A stretch of DNA of 64,000 nucleotides from Fragilariopsis cylindrus CCMP1102 (Eukaryota > Bacillariophyta > Bacillariophyceae > Bacillariales > Bacillariaceae). Positions 42,653 to 54,768 of this stretch are shown piece by piece. Below the pieces are notes generated by a model, which was not told where the DNA came from, ran no database searches, and saw only the letters and a program-made list of their open reading frames with translations. Every line of letters begins with the position of its first letter. The stretch's first letter is position 1. The stretch is from NCBI GenBank assembly GCA_900095095.1, contig FMBT01000346.1, forward strand, positions 124,001 through 188,000. The letters are read 5' to 3'. Made by a program: the position numbers and the translations under genes.

Positions 42653-45088
42653 TCAGCTTTCCTGTTCGTCAATCCCATTCCTGCAGGAGATATTTAAACA
42701 TGTAGCTGCCAGTTCAATAGCTCTTTTCACATGTTCAATTGAGTATCTATTGTCGAGACCTAGAACATACTGAAGTAATTCCAAACGCAAGCAAGGGGAA
42801 TGCATCCGATTGGTTATCTCATCAATGGTCATGAGAAATCGCATATCATTGAAGTCTGTTTGTTCAACTGCCTGGTGAAGCTGGATCGCGAAGTTTTTCC
42901 TGTTTGATATGGCCTTGTTACTAACAAAGGCCATGAAACTCGAATCTTGATCGACAGCAATTTCAAGATTGTCTTGAGCTGCACGTTGATCACGCCAAGA
43001 GGCAAGTCTGAACGCAAAGTTTCGTTCACCTAGTTCGACCCATTCTTCTACAGCCTGCCAAGATTCCTTCGTTCGTATCTTGGCACCACCATCTTGCATT
43101 GCCTTAAGAATTTGAGCAGCACCAAGTACTGCCAATAGTCCATCCGAATTGGTCGCCGATCTTAAGCGATCTGTATCCAATGGCGGTGGAGGAGGTCTTG
43201 AAGGGAGACTTTTCTTTACATCACTCAGAATCCTCGGGTCGCCTTCTCTATTGTATTTCAACAGCATGGCTTTTGAATCCAATATTGACTTTCTCTCAGT
43301 GACTTCTATTTTAGATTCTTCATTGCCGTTCTCTAGATTCTTTACTATCTTCGTTTGATGAACCTCTGATGACACCAAGGAATACAAAATAAGTAATTGT
43401 CTAGACGTGTAATAGTCCGATGCTCGAACTATAATTTATATATAAAGAAGAGTATTTATTCGCCAGCAAGGGTTAGTTAGACAAGCGATACTAAGATTAT
43501 CATACAATCATAATATTTTCTTTTCTTTCTTTTTCTTTCTCTCGGTTTGATTTACTTACCAGATGCTGCCAATCCCTCATTGACAATATCTTGCAAATTG
43601 TGACGCCTTCTTCAATATCGTCGCTGTCGTTACCATGACGATAAGCCTCGTCATGGTATTGTTTTTGCTTATCTTGAATCATAGCATCTCTCAAAATTTG
43701 TGCGACACTTTCATCGGTTGCACCAAATCCACCAGCAACACGAACAAGTTCCTCGGAGGTTAATGTTTCACGAATTTTATCATCCAAATCAATTAATTCT
43801 TCTAATTTTGTTTGCATATACTGCTTGTCTGTACAATCAATTTTGGTCTTGTGGGCAATTAATGAATTTTGAAATGGATTCAAATGTTGTGCAGCAACTT
43901 TTAATAACTCGTGTTGAAGTTTTTCTGTCAATACCCGTACAGACAAATCAGGTCTAATCATTAATAGTGGTAAACCTTTCATCTGTGTTTCACCAAAGAT
44001 ATGTACTAACCGTGCCCGTGTACGAAGTAATGAAAAAAGATGCCCGAATGATGCCGTCCTGCAGAATATAGCAACGGGTAGTCCAACTCCTGTATCAAAT
44101 GATCGATCGCCATTGCTCGTCAGGAGTTGTTGTTTGTTGTCCTTGTTTTTTATTCGACCTTTACCACCAACTCTTAGAAATATTTCATTGTAAGGAACAG
44201 TCTTAATTTGGTCCTCCTTAACAATTCGACCACCAATGATATATTCAGATTTGTATATATAATCATTATTCATCATCCGTAATTGAGATAACGATACGAG
44301 TGCTTCTGCTCGACCATTAATAAGCTCTCCACGGCCATCAATATTGAATTCAGTTTTAGCTGAATACCCTGACGGCCAACTCCATGTTCTACTTTCTTCA
44401 GCAGCTTTATCTTCTAATTGTTCATTATTATCATCAAAGGTCGGCAATGAAAACACAACACCTGCAGTATAATTATTGGTTGTACCATATGATCGCATTT
44501 TCATCCCTCCTCGTGGTAGCATAGTCGTTGATGTTATAAAGCTATTGTAGGGAAAGTTTCCATCCTCATCATCTTCAGAATCCTTATCTTGGTGATTATG
44601 TGGTCCAATATCAATATGTTGATCATTCTTCCCACGTGGATCTATTTTCGATGTAATAAACCGTTCCAAAAATGATGTCCAATCAGTATTTTTAATAGTC
44701 TTAACGGTTGCTTCCTGATCCATTAGCATACGATGTACATTCTTTTCAGCATCGGTCCAACAATATTTCGCATCGCCTTGCTGACTTTGACTTTCATCAG
44801 ACAAGATAAGTGGTTGAAATTCATCATTCCGTCCAAGTTGTAATCGTGGTAAAGGTACTATCTGTGGTTGAAAGCCTTTGATTTCAACTGAATGTATGGA
44901 ACTACTACTTCTATGAATAACACCGTCCAATACTAACGAACCTGTGCTATTATTATTATTATTATTATTACAATCAGACTCATTGTCATCGTCATTTATA
45001 ACATCTGGATGTTCGTTGATTGTATTTGATATGTATTCACTTTTCGCAAGTCTAATAGGTGGATTTTTTTCATGATTGTCGTCTGGCG

Positions 45089-45120
<32 letters not shown>

Positions 45121-45668
45121 GCTGTAGAAGGGCGTTCGGATAGGAAATTTGAATGTAGAGTCGTAGTAGTAGGATGTGACGGAGATGGAGATGGAAGACC
45201 ACCCACTAATATTGATGCAACCTGTTCTGCAGCAACATCACATGCCCTATGCATATTATCACGAAATACAATTGAACGTGCAGATTCATGATATACTAGC
45301 ACAGGTTCTGGAAGAGGTTTATCATTGCTGCTACTGATTCTACTACCTTTCGTCGATCTACTATTCGATCTGGATCTTGATTCTGACCTTGATGATCCGT
45401 GAGAAGAACTCCAACTTGCAGTACTGCTACTGCTTTCTTCATCAGATCCTTGCGAACTACGATCGTCAGCATTATCATTATCATCAGCATTAGCATCAGC
45501 ACCACAAGCCCGAGAGGACGATATTTCCGATAATGATGCTATCGAAGAAGAACCTCCTGGCTTTGCTGCTGCTGCTGCTGATCCTGTTGTTTGTTGTGGC
45601 GGCACAACATCAACATTATCGTTATTATTGGTAGGTGATGATGATCGTAGTTGTTCGAACGATTTCAT
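42653..45668 (-). CDS. Large protein of unknown function, two exons
   Basis: The chosen start is MKSFEQLRSSS at 45668; the upstream open frame starts only at a TTG. Exon 1 runs to 43560 (GTAAGT donor) and exon 2 from about 43400 to the stop at 42653, but the junction is off by one base, so an indel or a different acceptor is likely. The first 200 residues are Ser/Asp/Thr-rich, with Thr and Asn runs. A folded part follows: VHRMLMDQEATVKTIKNTDW, YSAKTEFNIDGRGELINGRA, LPVAIFCRTASFGHLFSLLR, MKGLPLLMIRPDLSVRVLTE. Exon 2 is helical (LLAVLGAAQILKAMQDGGAK; WRDQRAAQDNLEIAVDQDSS). I do not recognise the family. The 45081-45120 GTT repeat encodes a poly-Thr tract. Confidence 0.6.
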
Positions 45669-46773
45669 TGGTACTATACTTGCACTTGTAGTATTAATGT
45701 TTATATAATGAGACTGATGCTTTTGTCTTCTTTTTTTAAATGAGAAATCGAAATCGAAATCGAACAATTCGCTATACTAGTAGTGTATGCCGATACTGAA
45801 TGGGTAAATTGATATTCAATTTCTAACTCAATCTCACGTACGATTACAACTGTATACACAGTATGCCGATCAGTATCAGATCTGATTCATTCAATCACAA
45901 AGTGTAATAGTTTATGAGGATGATCGATGATTTGATTGACTGTACGCACGAGAATTTCAAAATTCTTTGTGAAGAATGAATTCGATCGGAGTTGAGTGAT
46001 ACTTGCTTACTTCGATATACGACAGTAGTGGTGTCTGTAGATGTTCTTCTATTACTTAGAGGCGTCTCAAAAACAGATTTCACACAGCAGGTTTTTTTAC
46101 TTAAGCAACTAAAAGCAGTGTCCGTTGTTCTATTATTTCTTTATTTTTGTGTTCGTTGACCAATCATGCAGCCGTGTCAGCCGCGAAAAAAATAAACAAA
46201 CAACTTTAAAAATATAAAGGGTCAAGCCAGGTTTTTTCTCATACTGTACAGTACCAAATAACTACAATAATATATTATTATAGAAACTATAATGGTTTGC
46301 AAACTAGAGTACACTGCTGAAGAAGCCTAATGGCGAGAATTAATATTGATTTTGGAGATTCAAAATGGTATATTCAGGACACTTGATCTTGTGAATTTCA
46401 GTGCACCATTAATAATGTATTGTGTTAGAGGCTTGGAACTATGCTGTACTGAATACAAAGATAATCTCGGTTGCTTGAAGTCTTCTGCTATACATAAACG
46501 TCAATGTGCAGTACAAGCTGTCTTGTATGAACAAGAGCTACAATGTTAATATATGGAAGTAACGAAAGCACAAACTGATCATAGCATACAGAGAATTTGT
46601 AAAGTTTCAATGGACAAACAAACGCGAGGAAGATAAATAAACTTATCAAATCCAAAGGTATACACAAAAATGTTCCCCATCCTTTTCTATAACACCTAGA
46701 ATGGCTCACGATTATGTTTTTGGATGTTATTAGTGACATCATATCATTTAAGTCGTATGGAATTTGATATTTT
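45669..46773. other. Intergenic region
   Basis: About 1.1 kb between the unknown gene (5' end) and the 3' end of APC10. AT-rich, with a TATACAGTAC-like palindromic motif near 46242. Only short unsupported frames were found (for example 46853-46488 minus). No RNA gene was recognised. Confidence 0.4.
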
Positions 46774-47968
46774 TTATCGCAAAACGGAAAACTGTGACAT
46801 CGATATGGTGGAGAATTCATCATCTCTACTCCTCTTCTTAATCTCTGCAGCATTACTTATACCATCAGTTGGTGACTCATTTTGTAAGTTGTTCATTGTT
46901 GTTCTGGGACCATATAATTGGACTTTTAAGGATTGATAACAAAAAGTTAAAACAAAAGAAACCAAAACAAAATGATGATGAGAGTTGATCAAAATATCCA
47001 TGGAATAGATTTCGTGGTTTTGCATCCGTGCCTTCTCTTCTTGTATAATCGTGTTTTATTCTAGTCTATCAGAGATGGTGGTGGAATATTTCACAGAGGA
47101 CCAGAGGGGACGCCACACCTACATTATTTTCTTTTTAAAGTACGCATTACGACATTACTTACCTTGTCTTACGTGAGTATCACGACCATTTTGATGCATC
47201 GAACAAACTTCTATCTGAATTAGGTGGGTTCGTACGATTCGTCTTGATCTTGGAATTCCCGAGTCCGCAATGTCGTCTGTAATATCATCTAAGGGATCAG
47301 GAGGTGACGTTAACGGAATAATACACCAACCAACGGGCTCATTTAATTCGACAATAGATGCCTCGAAGATAGCTGGGACAAGATCTTGTGTTGTCATTCC
47401 AACTTGTACTGATATATTTTTTGGAGTATAGCTTCTGATCTCACAGTTTTTTTGGACGTTTACAAAATAGTAGTGTTAGAATGTAGAACAGGACGAAGAA
47501 GAAAAATGGAAAAACCCGATTCGATTGCTTCTTGTAGCTTATCGATGGAATAGAAACTCACTCGTCTAGATTGAAATCAAGATAAAGACAGATATGTGAT
47601 ATGGCAACTCGTCGAGCAAAATGTACCTGTATCAGATGTGGTTGTGATACACCATCACTTTGCCAATATGTATCAGTACTCTGATCTCTAATCTGTTCAA
47701 CACCATTTCCAGGCTTTGCAGAGCTAAGTTGCCAACAAAGTGCCTCTCTGCCAATCTCTCTAAGTCCATAAAGTGAATCTAAATTTGAAACAGCCTGTAT
47801 CGGTAGAACTGAACCAGAACCGTTCCCACCAATATTATCACCCGTAGTTTCGCCATCACCTTGATCTTCATCATCTGCAGTTTCGTCAGCGTCGACTTCT
47901 GAAGCTTCGTCAGCATTATTATCAGCTGCTACACCACCACCTTCATTATCTTGATTGTCGTCGGCCAT
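46774..47968 (-). CDS. APC10: Anaphase-promoting complex subunit 10 (DOC1)
   Basis: Three exons: 47968-47562, 47434-47163 and 46922-46774, all with GT-AG introns and matching phases; the frame closes without any error. A Glu/Asp/Gly-rich N-terminal extension of about 60 residues precedes the DOC/galactose-binding fold: LREIGREALCWQLSSAKPGN, YWQSDGVSQPHLIQVHF, ICLYLDFNLDESYTPKNISV, NEPVGWCIIPL, MHQNGRDTHVRQ and VQLYGPR. These are the hallmark APC10 blocks; APC10 helps the APC/C capture D-box substrates together with CDC20/CDH1. The C-terminus is MSQFSVLR, ending Leu-Arg where most homologues have the Ile-Arg tail that docks on CDC27/APC3. The last exon lies 240 bases beyond the second. Confidence 0.92.
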
Positions 47969-48319
47969 TATTGTTAGTAGATTGCTGTGATGTAGAATTT
48001 ATCCAAAGATGGGTTTTGAAGTTATGGTCAAGTAGCAGCATACAGTAGGAAGGAGTTGAGTTTGTCGTAACAAAGTTATTTGTTGTGCTGATGTTTGATG
48101 TACAGTAATAATAAGTTAGTTTGTTGCGTTTCCGTGAATTTGAATTTTTAAATAAAAATCAATCACGAATGATTCAATCACGCACACGAGCAGGTTTGAG
48201 TTTCAAGTTTGTTATTGCATACCTTGTAAGATTCAAAATTCTTAATGAAATAATGTGTTAAAAATTGGACATTAAAACATGTTGAATATTGGACGTACTT
48301 TTAATTAATAGCTTACTTC
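47969..48319. other. Divergent intergenic region
   Basis: 350 bases between the APC10 and bisphosphate nucleotidase start codons. AT-rich, no ORF; presumably two promoters. Confidence 0.45.
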
Positions 48320-49623
48320 ATGCAGTTGATACTGATACTGCTAACGGTAGTCGCTTCATTCTTCTGTGCATTCGCTCACGGGTGGACTAATAAACATAAG
48401 CATCGCTCATCGCAGGTTCGTCCTCATCATCAGCAGGCAGCAGCAGCAACAACAACATCAGCCACATCAGCCACATCATATCGCAAAGGATACTATTATT
48501 GTTTGTCGAGGATGACGATGACGATGGATCCGAACAACAATCAAGATGATACATTCGACCTGAAGAAATTAATGTCAGCATGTATCTATCTCGCTCGGAG
48601 AGGAGGAGACATCATTAAAGAGGAACATAATAAAGGTCAAATTAGTCTGAAGGCACACAACAAGAAAATGGATGGAGATACTCGCACCGTCACCGAGATG
48701 GAGGCAAACGAAGTATTGACCGTTGCAGATGGTCGAGCACAGGATGCAATCATTACGAGTCTTCGTAGCCTATTTGGTTCAAATTTACGGATTGTTGGTG
48801 AAGAGGGCGAAGTGCCCGGAGAAGAATTACCAACCAAGTGGTCCGATATTATTAATGATGAGGACAGGGAGCAGCAGCTGCAGCTGCAGTCGCTACTGCG
48901 TCCGTTTAATACAGTTCCTTTGCAACTCCAAGAATCATTGACAGCGAAAGATGTTTGCTTGTGGATTGATCCTTTGGATGGAACCAAGGAATTTGTGTTG
49001 GGAAACTTGACAAACGTATCTGTTCTCATTGGAATTGCGGTGTGCGATAGGCCTGTTGCCGGTGTCATTCTACAACCGTTCGTTGGTGGTGGTGATGTCA
49101 CGTATGGAGCCATCGGCGTCGGTGTATTTCACAATGGAGACAAAATTGAAGCTGATCTTAGTCACGTTGATGATAATGGTAATGGTGATGATAGCAGGTC
49201 ATATTCGGACACGACCATCAAAATAGCAATGTCTGGGAAACACATTGGCGATGGTGGGCGTCTCAGTGACGCCATTGATCGCCTCAACGACGTCGACATT
49301 GATCCTAATAATGATAGTAATAACAATAGTAGTAAGTCGTGTGTGCAAGTTCTTCCATTGAATGCGTGCGGGAACAAGATGCTTCGTGTGATCCGTGGCG
49401 ATGCGTCGGCCCATCTCCAGGGACCTGGGGCGAGTCGTTGGACACGTGTGCGGGCGAGGCGTTACTGATGGCGCTTGGTGGGGTGGTCACATCGTTAGAT
49501 GGATTACCGTACCAGTACATACAAGACAGTTGCTATGACAACGCTGATGGATTTGTAGCGGCTAGGACACCCAAATTGCATTCCAAACTAGTGCAGGTCC
49601 TTATGCGACCAGGAAATAGATAA
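48320..49623 (+). CDS. 3'(2'),5'-bisphosphate nucleotidase (BPNT1/SAL1-like), one frame break
   Basis: 434 aa from the ATG at 48320 if one G is restored near 49440 (TGGACACG read for TGGGACACG). Inositol-monophosphatase superfamily motifs are in order: LARRGGDIIKEE, RTVTEMEANEVLTVADGRAQ, FGSNLRIVGEEGE (metal ligand Glu), WIDPLDGTKEFVLGNLTNVS (the D-P-L-D-G-T metal/lithium site), and after the break WDTCAGEALLMALGG. The enzyme would hydrolyse PAP to AMP, clearing the by-product of sulfation and sulfate assimilation. The leader (LILILLTVVASFFCAFAHG) combines a signal peptide with a Cys-Ala-Phe site, compatible with plastid import, as for plant SAL1. A Gln/Ala/Thr-rich linker follows. The break in a G run looks like a consensus error. 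Confidence 0.8.
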
Positions 49624-50175
49624 ATCCATACATGCATGCATACATACATATCCTACCCGTGCACGTCATTGGAGAGTTCCGAGTGAAATAAGTAGGCGTC
49701 TTCTCCCCTTGTGACAGGTGTCTGTCTTGTGCACGATCGGACGACTAAAGAAATCACAAGATTTCATACATTTATTGAAAGGCATTCGACTACAATATAT
49801 ATAGAAAACGTGTAGGACTACATTGTGCATGGTCTAGTTCAATATCAATATTAGAAGAAGAAAAAAACCTCCAGTTTTTCGCTACGACCTTTCTGTTTGA
49901 ATTTTCTTCTAATTTGTTCTTTTTCGCAACTCAGACTTTTTCGAAAAAAATAAGGACTAAGATAGTACTAAAGTAGCCTACAGTATGCGTCATCAGCTGG
50001 TATTGAGAAACATCACGTGCTACAACAACAAAAATACGAAGAGTACAGAATGTACAATCTTTGATACAGCCAAGTACTCACGACATATTATCCTTAACAA
50101 TCCATCAGAGTTGTGTGTGCACAATCTTTGATACTGTCGACATATTACTACTAACCATCCACCTGAGGGATTAGA
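49624..50175. other. Intergenic region
   Basis: 550 bases between two plus-strand genes. It has a catgcatgcatacatacat repeat at 49631-49650 and a duplicated cacaatctttgatac motif (near 50055 and 50119). No gene was recognised. Confidence 0.4.
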
Positions 50176-51593
50176 ATGGCTACCAGCATGATGACAGATG
50201 ACGAATCATCAAAATGCGCCAACAAAAAACCAGAACGCGTTGCTTCTTTGCTCGGCGCATCGACTGAGATTATCTATAGACTAGGATTAGGTCCTAAATT
50301 GGTAGCTCGATCGCATGAATGTGACTGGCCAATAGAATGCTTGGAGTTGCCTTGTATTTCTCGTCCAAGGATGGACCCGAATAAAATGACGTCGTCAGAA
50401 ATTGACGATGCTGTCCGTACTTTTTCTGCGCGAGATGAACCTGTATACAGACTACAAGATAAGACTCTTTTAGAATTGGAACCGGATCTTATAATTTTAC
50501 AATCTTACTGTAGAGTTTGTGCCGTTACGAAATCTGATATCCAGGAAAGTTCAGCATGTCATCAGATTCCACAACTTATTTTGAAACCAAATAATTTAAA
50601 TGATTGTCTTCATGACGTTTTGAAGGTCGCAAATGCGATGGGTTATCCAGAACGAGGCCAAAGGCTTTATGATACATTACGAAATCGTATGGACCGAGCG
50701 GAAGACCTAGGGATGTCATTATGTGCTAGTAATGGTGGAATTCGACCTCGAGTGGCACTTTTAGAATGGTGTGATCCCGTGATGGGTTGTGGATACTGGT
50801 TGCCAGAACTTGTAACTTTGGCAGGAGGAGAGCCAATATTTTGTGCTCCAAGCGGAGGAGCAACACCAACTATTTCTTTTCAATCACTCGTACAATCCAA
50901 ACCTGATGTAGTAGTTTTGGCTCTATGTGGATTTGGTATCACGCGCACCACCCAAGAGGTTCGTAAAGCATGGACTCCAGAACGAATAAAACAAATACAG
51001 CAGGCGTGTGGTGACCAGATATACATTACAGATGGGAACTTCTTTTCAATAGAAGCGGCCCACGAGTTGTGGAATCAGCGGAGGTACTACTAGAAGCGAT
51101 TTATCCCCCAATGAGAGGCCATTTTGGGCATTTCAATAGTGATTTTTTGATGTCGTTACAGGATGCATTGGATCTCGGTGAAGAAAATACAACTATTTGT
51201 AGCAGTGTTAAGGATCGACCACCTGTTCAAGAGAATGATGTTTCAAACGAGACCTCTCCTGTCGTCATGCCCGTCGAACCTGCGTCAGAAATGGTCGCAA
51301 GACAACTTGCGTGTCTCCGATCTAACGATATTCATAGTGCGTTTGCATATAATAGCACTGCTAACCAGAATCGATGGTGCAATTCGCAGCAATTTTTTTC
51401 TGTCCTGGAATCGCACAATGACTTCAAACATATACTTAACGAAATTCCTGCACTCGAAGAGTCGACTAGTCCTAGTAAAGTGGTAGTGAATGCAAAATTG
51501 TCCAATGGGTGTGTTCTGGTGTGGACCTGTATCGTCGAGAATGCGAAGGAGCAAGATTCTGTCTGGCGCACTGAAAGGGTTGGAATTCAATGA
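50176..51593 (+). CDS. BtuF/TroA-like substrate-binding domain fused to a DUF4864-like domain, one frame break
   Basis: The N-terminal 290 residues read like bacterial class III periplasmic binding proteins for cobalamin or ferric siderophores (BtuF type): RVASLLGASTEIIYRLGLGP, LVARSHECDWP, LLELEPDLIILQSYCRVCAV, GYWLPELVTLAGGEPIF and SKPDVVVLALCGFG. No signal peptide is present, so it is probably cytosolic, unlike the bacterial proteins. A missing T in the run near 51045 shifts the frame; it resumes as RSGPRVVESAEVLLEAIYPP. The C-terminal 130 residues (MVARQLACLRSNDIHSAFAY, WCNSQQFFSVLESHNDF, VNAKLSNGCVLVWTC) resemble the DUF4864/NTF2-like fold. Eukaryotic BtuF-like proteins of this kind occur in algae and plants; their ligand is unknown to me. 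Vitamin B12 or corrinoid handling is a guess from family. Confidence 0.7.
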
Positions 51594-52028
51594 TCGGATG
51601 TCCAGTGTCGAAAAATGCACAAAGATACAGTAGATAATAAGACGTAATGGAGAGAATGGTGACTGGATATAGCAAAGGATTTATAATTACAATGTATTTA
51701 ATAGTAGATTGTTTAGTTGTCTTGGGGGGTAAATAATAACATACCGTACTTAAGCATTTCTTAAGAGAGTAATACCTACTACCTAACTATTTTCATAACG
51801 AGTTTAACGAAAAGCGTTGGAGTCTTATTTCGCTGACTTGATGCCAAGCTATAGGAAAGTCTGTAAGAAAAAATGATTACTAAATCAGACATCAACTTTT
51901 AGTTTTATATTCAATATTCAACCTACTCGATCTTAATTCTGATCCACATTTCTCGTATTCTTCAATATCAGTATATAGCATCTAAACAAACAATTGAATG
52001 CTCACTCCCAGCCTACATTTTCTTTCAT
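51594..52028. other. Convergent intergenic region
   Basis: 430 bases between the converging BtuF-like and PLD genes. AT-rich with no recognisable gene; contains the two 3' ends. Confidence 0.4.
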
Positions 52029-54054
52029 CTATTTAGATGATTCATTTTTCCTTTCTGCCTCATCTTCTTCCCCCTCGCTTGCATCGCTTTCGTCATCGTC
52101 GGCCTCGTAGTACTCTTGTATATTTGCCTTCATTGCATCCTTAGCTTGTTGAAGCTCGTACTTGGTCATCGATAATTTACTCATAGCAGCGCGGTCGATA
52201 CCAAGACCATCCATTACCTCGTCAACATCACAGTCATCTCTCGTGTAGGAAACCTCCCACAGTTTATCCCAGTAGTCCTTCTTTATGTCGGCTACGGCTT
52301 CCGGCGAATCAATGACGACACCCCACTCTGCCAAATCACACGAGTACAAGTTTTGCGATCCAATGTAACAGCATACGTCATCAATAATAAAATGTTTGCT
52401 GTGGAGACCTAGTGTCCCCCCGTCCGAGTAGTTACATCCCCCACGTCGACACCTAACGAAACAAACTCGGAGGTTGTCTTGAACCGTCTCTCTTAATTTG
52501 TTGTGGGGTGCATCCGGGAATTGTTTTTGAATACACTTAATAAGCTCTGCTGCAACGTCAACGCAAGACCATCCAATTCCGTAACATGCATCCTTCATTG
52601 CAAGACCATCGGGAATACTCATCGGGTTGCTCAGAACAATTTCAACATCCACGCCTCTCGTCCACATAGCATGCGCCATTGCATTCAGGTACTTCTCAGG
52701 CCATACCGTACCTGGTAATGTCATTTTTGTAGTTGGAATACATGGCGGGCCAACGTCTTGCAGCGCACAGCGGATAATGGTTTGTGCCGAATTGAACATG
52801 GCAACAAATGCATCATCGGAGGGGCGTGCATTCTTGAGTACCACACCATACCTACCCATGGTAATAACTGGTACAAATCCAGGATCAACAGTTCTTGCAC
52901 TAGGTCCACGCTGTTTTGCAGACGAGGGAAGTTTTTTGTGTTTTAAGGCTGTATAAAACGGAGGGAATTCTGCTGCAGTCGCCTCTGGAAAAGCAGACAC
53001 AGTCACACGTGCAGTACGAGGAACATCCATACTATCAGGAATACGTCTATCAACGAAACGACCCCATGCTGTATTCTGTTTCTTGGTAATATATCCCCAC
53101 TGTGCATTGGCGTATCGATGTGCATCTCGAGCGACGTTTCCTTCCATTTCGATAGATAAATCATTAGTGGGACTATAAATAAATCGTAACAAAAAAAGGT
53201 AATGGTTGCAGTAGTAAAAAATCATAACGTCAGAAGAGGGAATAAATAAAAAGTAAACAGAATAACAATAGACATCCTCTTGGAAAGAATTTTCAAGAGT
53301 TTTTGTTGAAATGAACGAGGAAGAATACAACACAACACAACAATCTTGTAATGATACGACATAACATTAAAAAGTGTAGATAAACGAATATCATCAACTG
53401 CTATAATACTAATACTTACTTTGATTTGAGATAATGTCGATCCCAACAATTATGTCCACCGGTCCAAAGGTATTTACCGTCAACTGCAATAATCTTCGCA
53501 TGATTCCAACTCACACCTTTACGCCAACTACCAACCCACAAATTAATCTTATTGCAGGCATCGGCGGGCAGATCTGCAGTTAGCTCATCAATAACTCTAG
53601 TACAGTTGACTGGCATACCGAGAACATTACCAAACATAATCCGGATCGTGATCTTGCGATTTAAAATTAATTCCTTTTTACAAATTGTCTTAATTCCATT
53701 TTTAAATGCCTCTAAAAACAAACCATCCGGTTGGGCCAGAGTTAATATATCACACCATTCTTCGGTCCGTGCGATATTCGCCTCCATTCTTTTTGGTAAC
53801 CAATCATCATGTCCATCAGGAGGATCGGATCGATCATGTCGGTCAAAGAAATCACGTGGCGTGTATTGTAACTCACATACTTTTCCTTTCGTGACGTTCC
53901 ATAATTCATGATGGTAATGATTATGATGCTTCCGAAGTACATCATAGGCCGCCGTACCTACATGGGAAAGATCACCGGCACTAGCATCTTTACATTCCTC
54001 ACCAGATGACTCATCAAGGCCAACCTTCTTGCGGAAATGGGAAAACAATGGCAT
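52029..54054 (-). CDS. Phospholipase D superfamily protein
   Basis: Two exons, 54054-53420 and 53172-52029, with intron 53419-53173 (GTAAGT donor, TTTATAG acceptor); intact, about 592 aa. Two HKD motifs are present: SWNHAKIIAVDGKYLWTGGH near the end of exon 1 and GLHSKHFIIDDVCCYIGSQN in exon 2. Together they form the catalytic His pair of PLD enzymes, which cleave or transfer phosphodiesters of phospholipids (or nucleic acids). No PX/PH or C2 domain is visible, so it is closer to the bacterial-type/secreted-like PLDs than to plant C2-PLD. A conserved block ARTVDPGFVPVITMGRYG lies between. There is no signal peptide, and the C-terminus is an acidic tail (DDDESDASEGEEDE). The substrate is not determined from sequence. 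Confidence 0.85.
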
Positions 54055-54768
54055 AGCAGTATTAGATAGTATTTAGAGGAGCTGTTTGTTTATTGTGGGT
54101 GGTGGTTGTTTTAAAACTTCAGAATGCTTACGAAGATAACGCTTTGTTCAAAGTGCTGTATTTGATTATTTTTAGGCAAACAGTAATGTAAATGAATTGT
54201 AGCTAGCTTGTTAGCAGAAATTTCTTATCACACAATTACAATAGCTCTCTCTCTAGAAGTTAGAAGTTGTGATAAAACTCGCAAGAACAAGAACCCTTTT
54301 TGATTTTACAGTAGCATCATCAATCACGCATGCATGTTGGATGCTGCATGGGGAAAAGAACAGCCAAGATTCAAGATTCAAGATTCAAAAAATTCTTCGT
54401 CTTGCTATTTTTGTTGAGGCGAAAGGATCGTCGCCCATTTCGTACGTGATGAGAAGGTATGCGCGTTCCTTCAAAGCGACTAATTCGCTCAGACTCACTT
54501 CTGAAATTTTTTGTACACATACTATACATACATAATCCCTATATGCTTAATACATATGACATCGTACTGCGTTCTTTTTTTTCGTTTGCTTTCGATGAGC
54601 ATCGTTTGAAATCATGCGACGAAACGAAGCAGTAACATTGTAATGCCAAGAACGATATCCATCAAGGTAGCACATTATCATTATATTCTTTATTTGTTGT
54701 AATACACTTGCATTTGAATTACATCAAACGAGAAACAACAGAACCCAAACAAACAAAACACAACAAAC
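54055..54768. other. Divergent intergenic region
   Basis: About 700 bases between the PLD and RPT2 start codons. It contains a triple attcaag repeat (54370-54390). An 88-codon frame at 54269-54535 shows no family features and is not called. Presumably two promoters. Confidence 0.4.

Noticed and set aside
47040-47130. Alternative last exon of APC10 ending KYSTTISDRLE
   Set aside because: It lacks the YGPR block and needs a non-AG acceptor. The exon 46922-46774 gives VQLYGPR in phase and a proper APC10 tail.
54269-54535. 88-residue plus-strand ORF
   Set aside because: No domain, low-complexity start, lies in a divergent promoter region and shows no codon or motif support.
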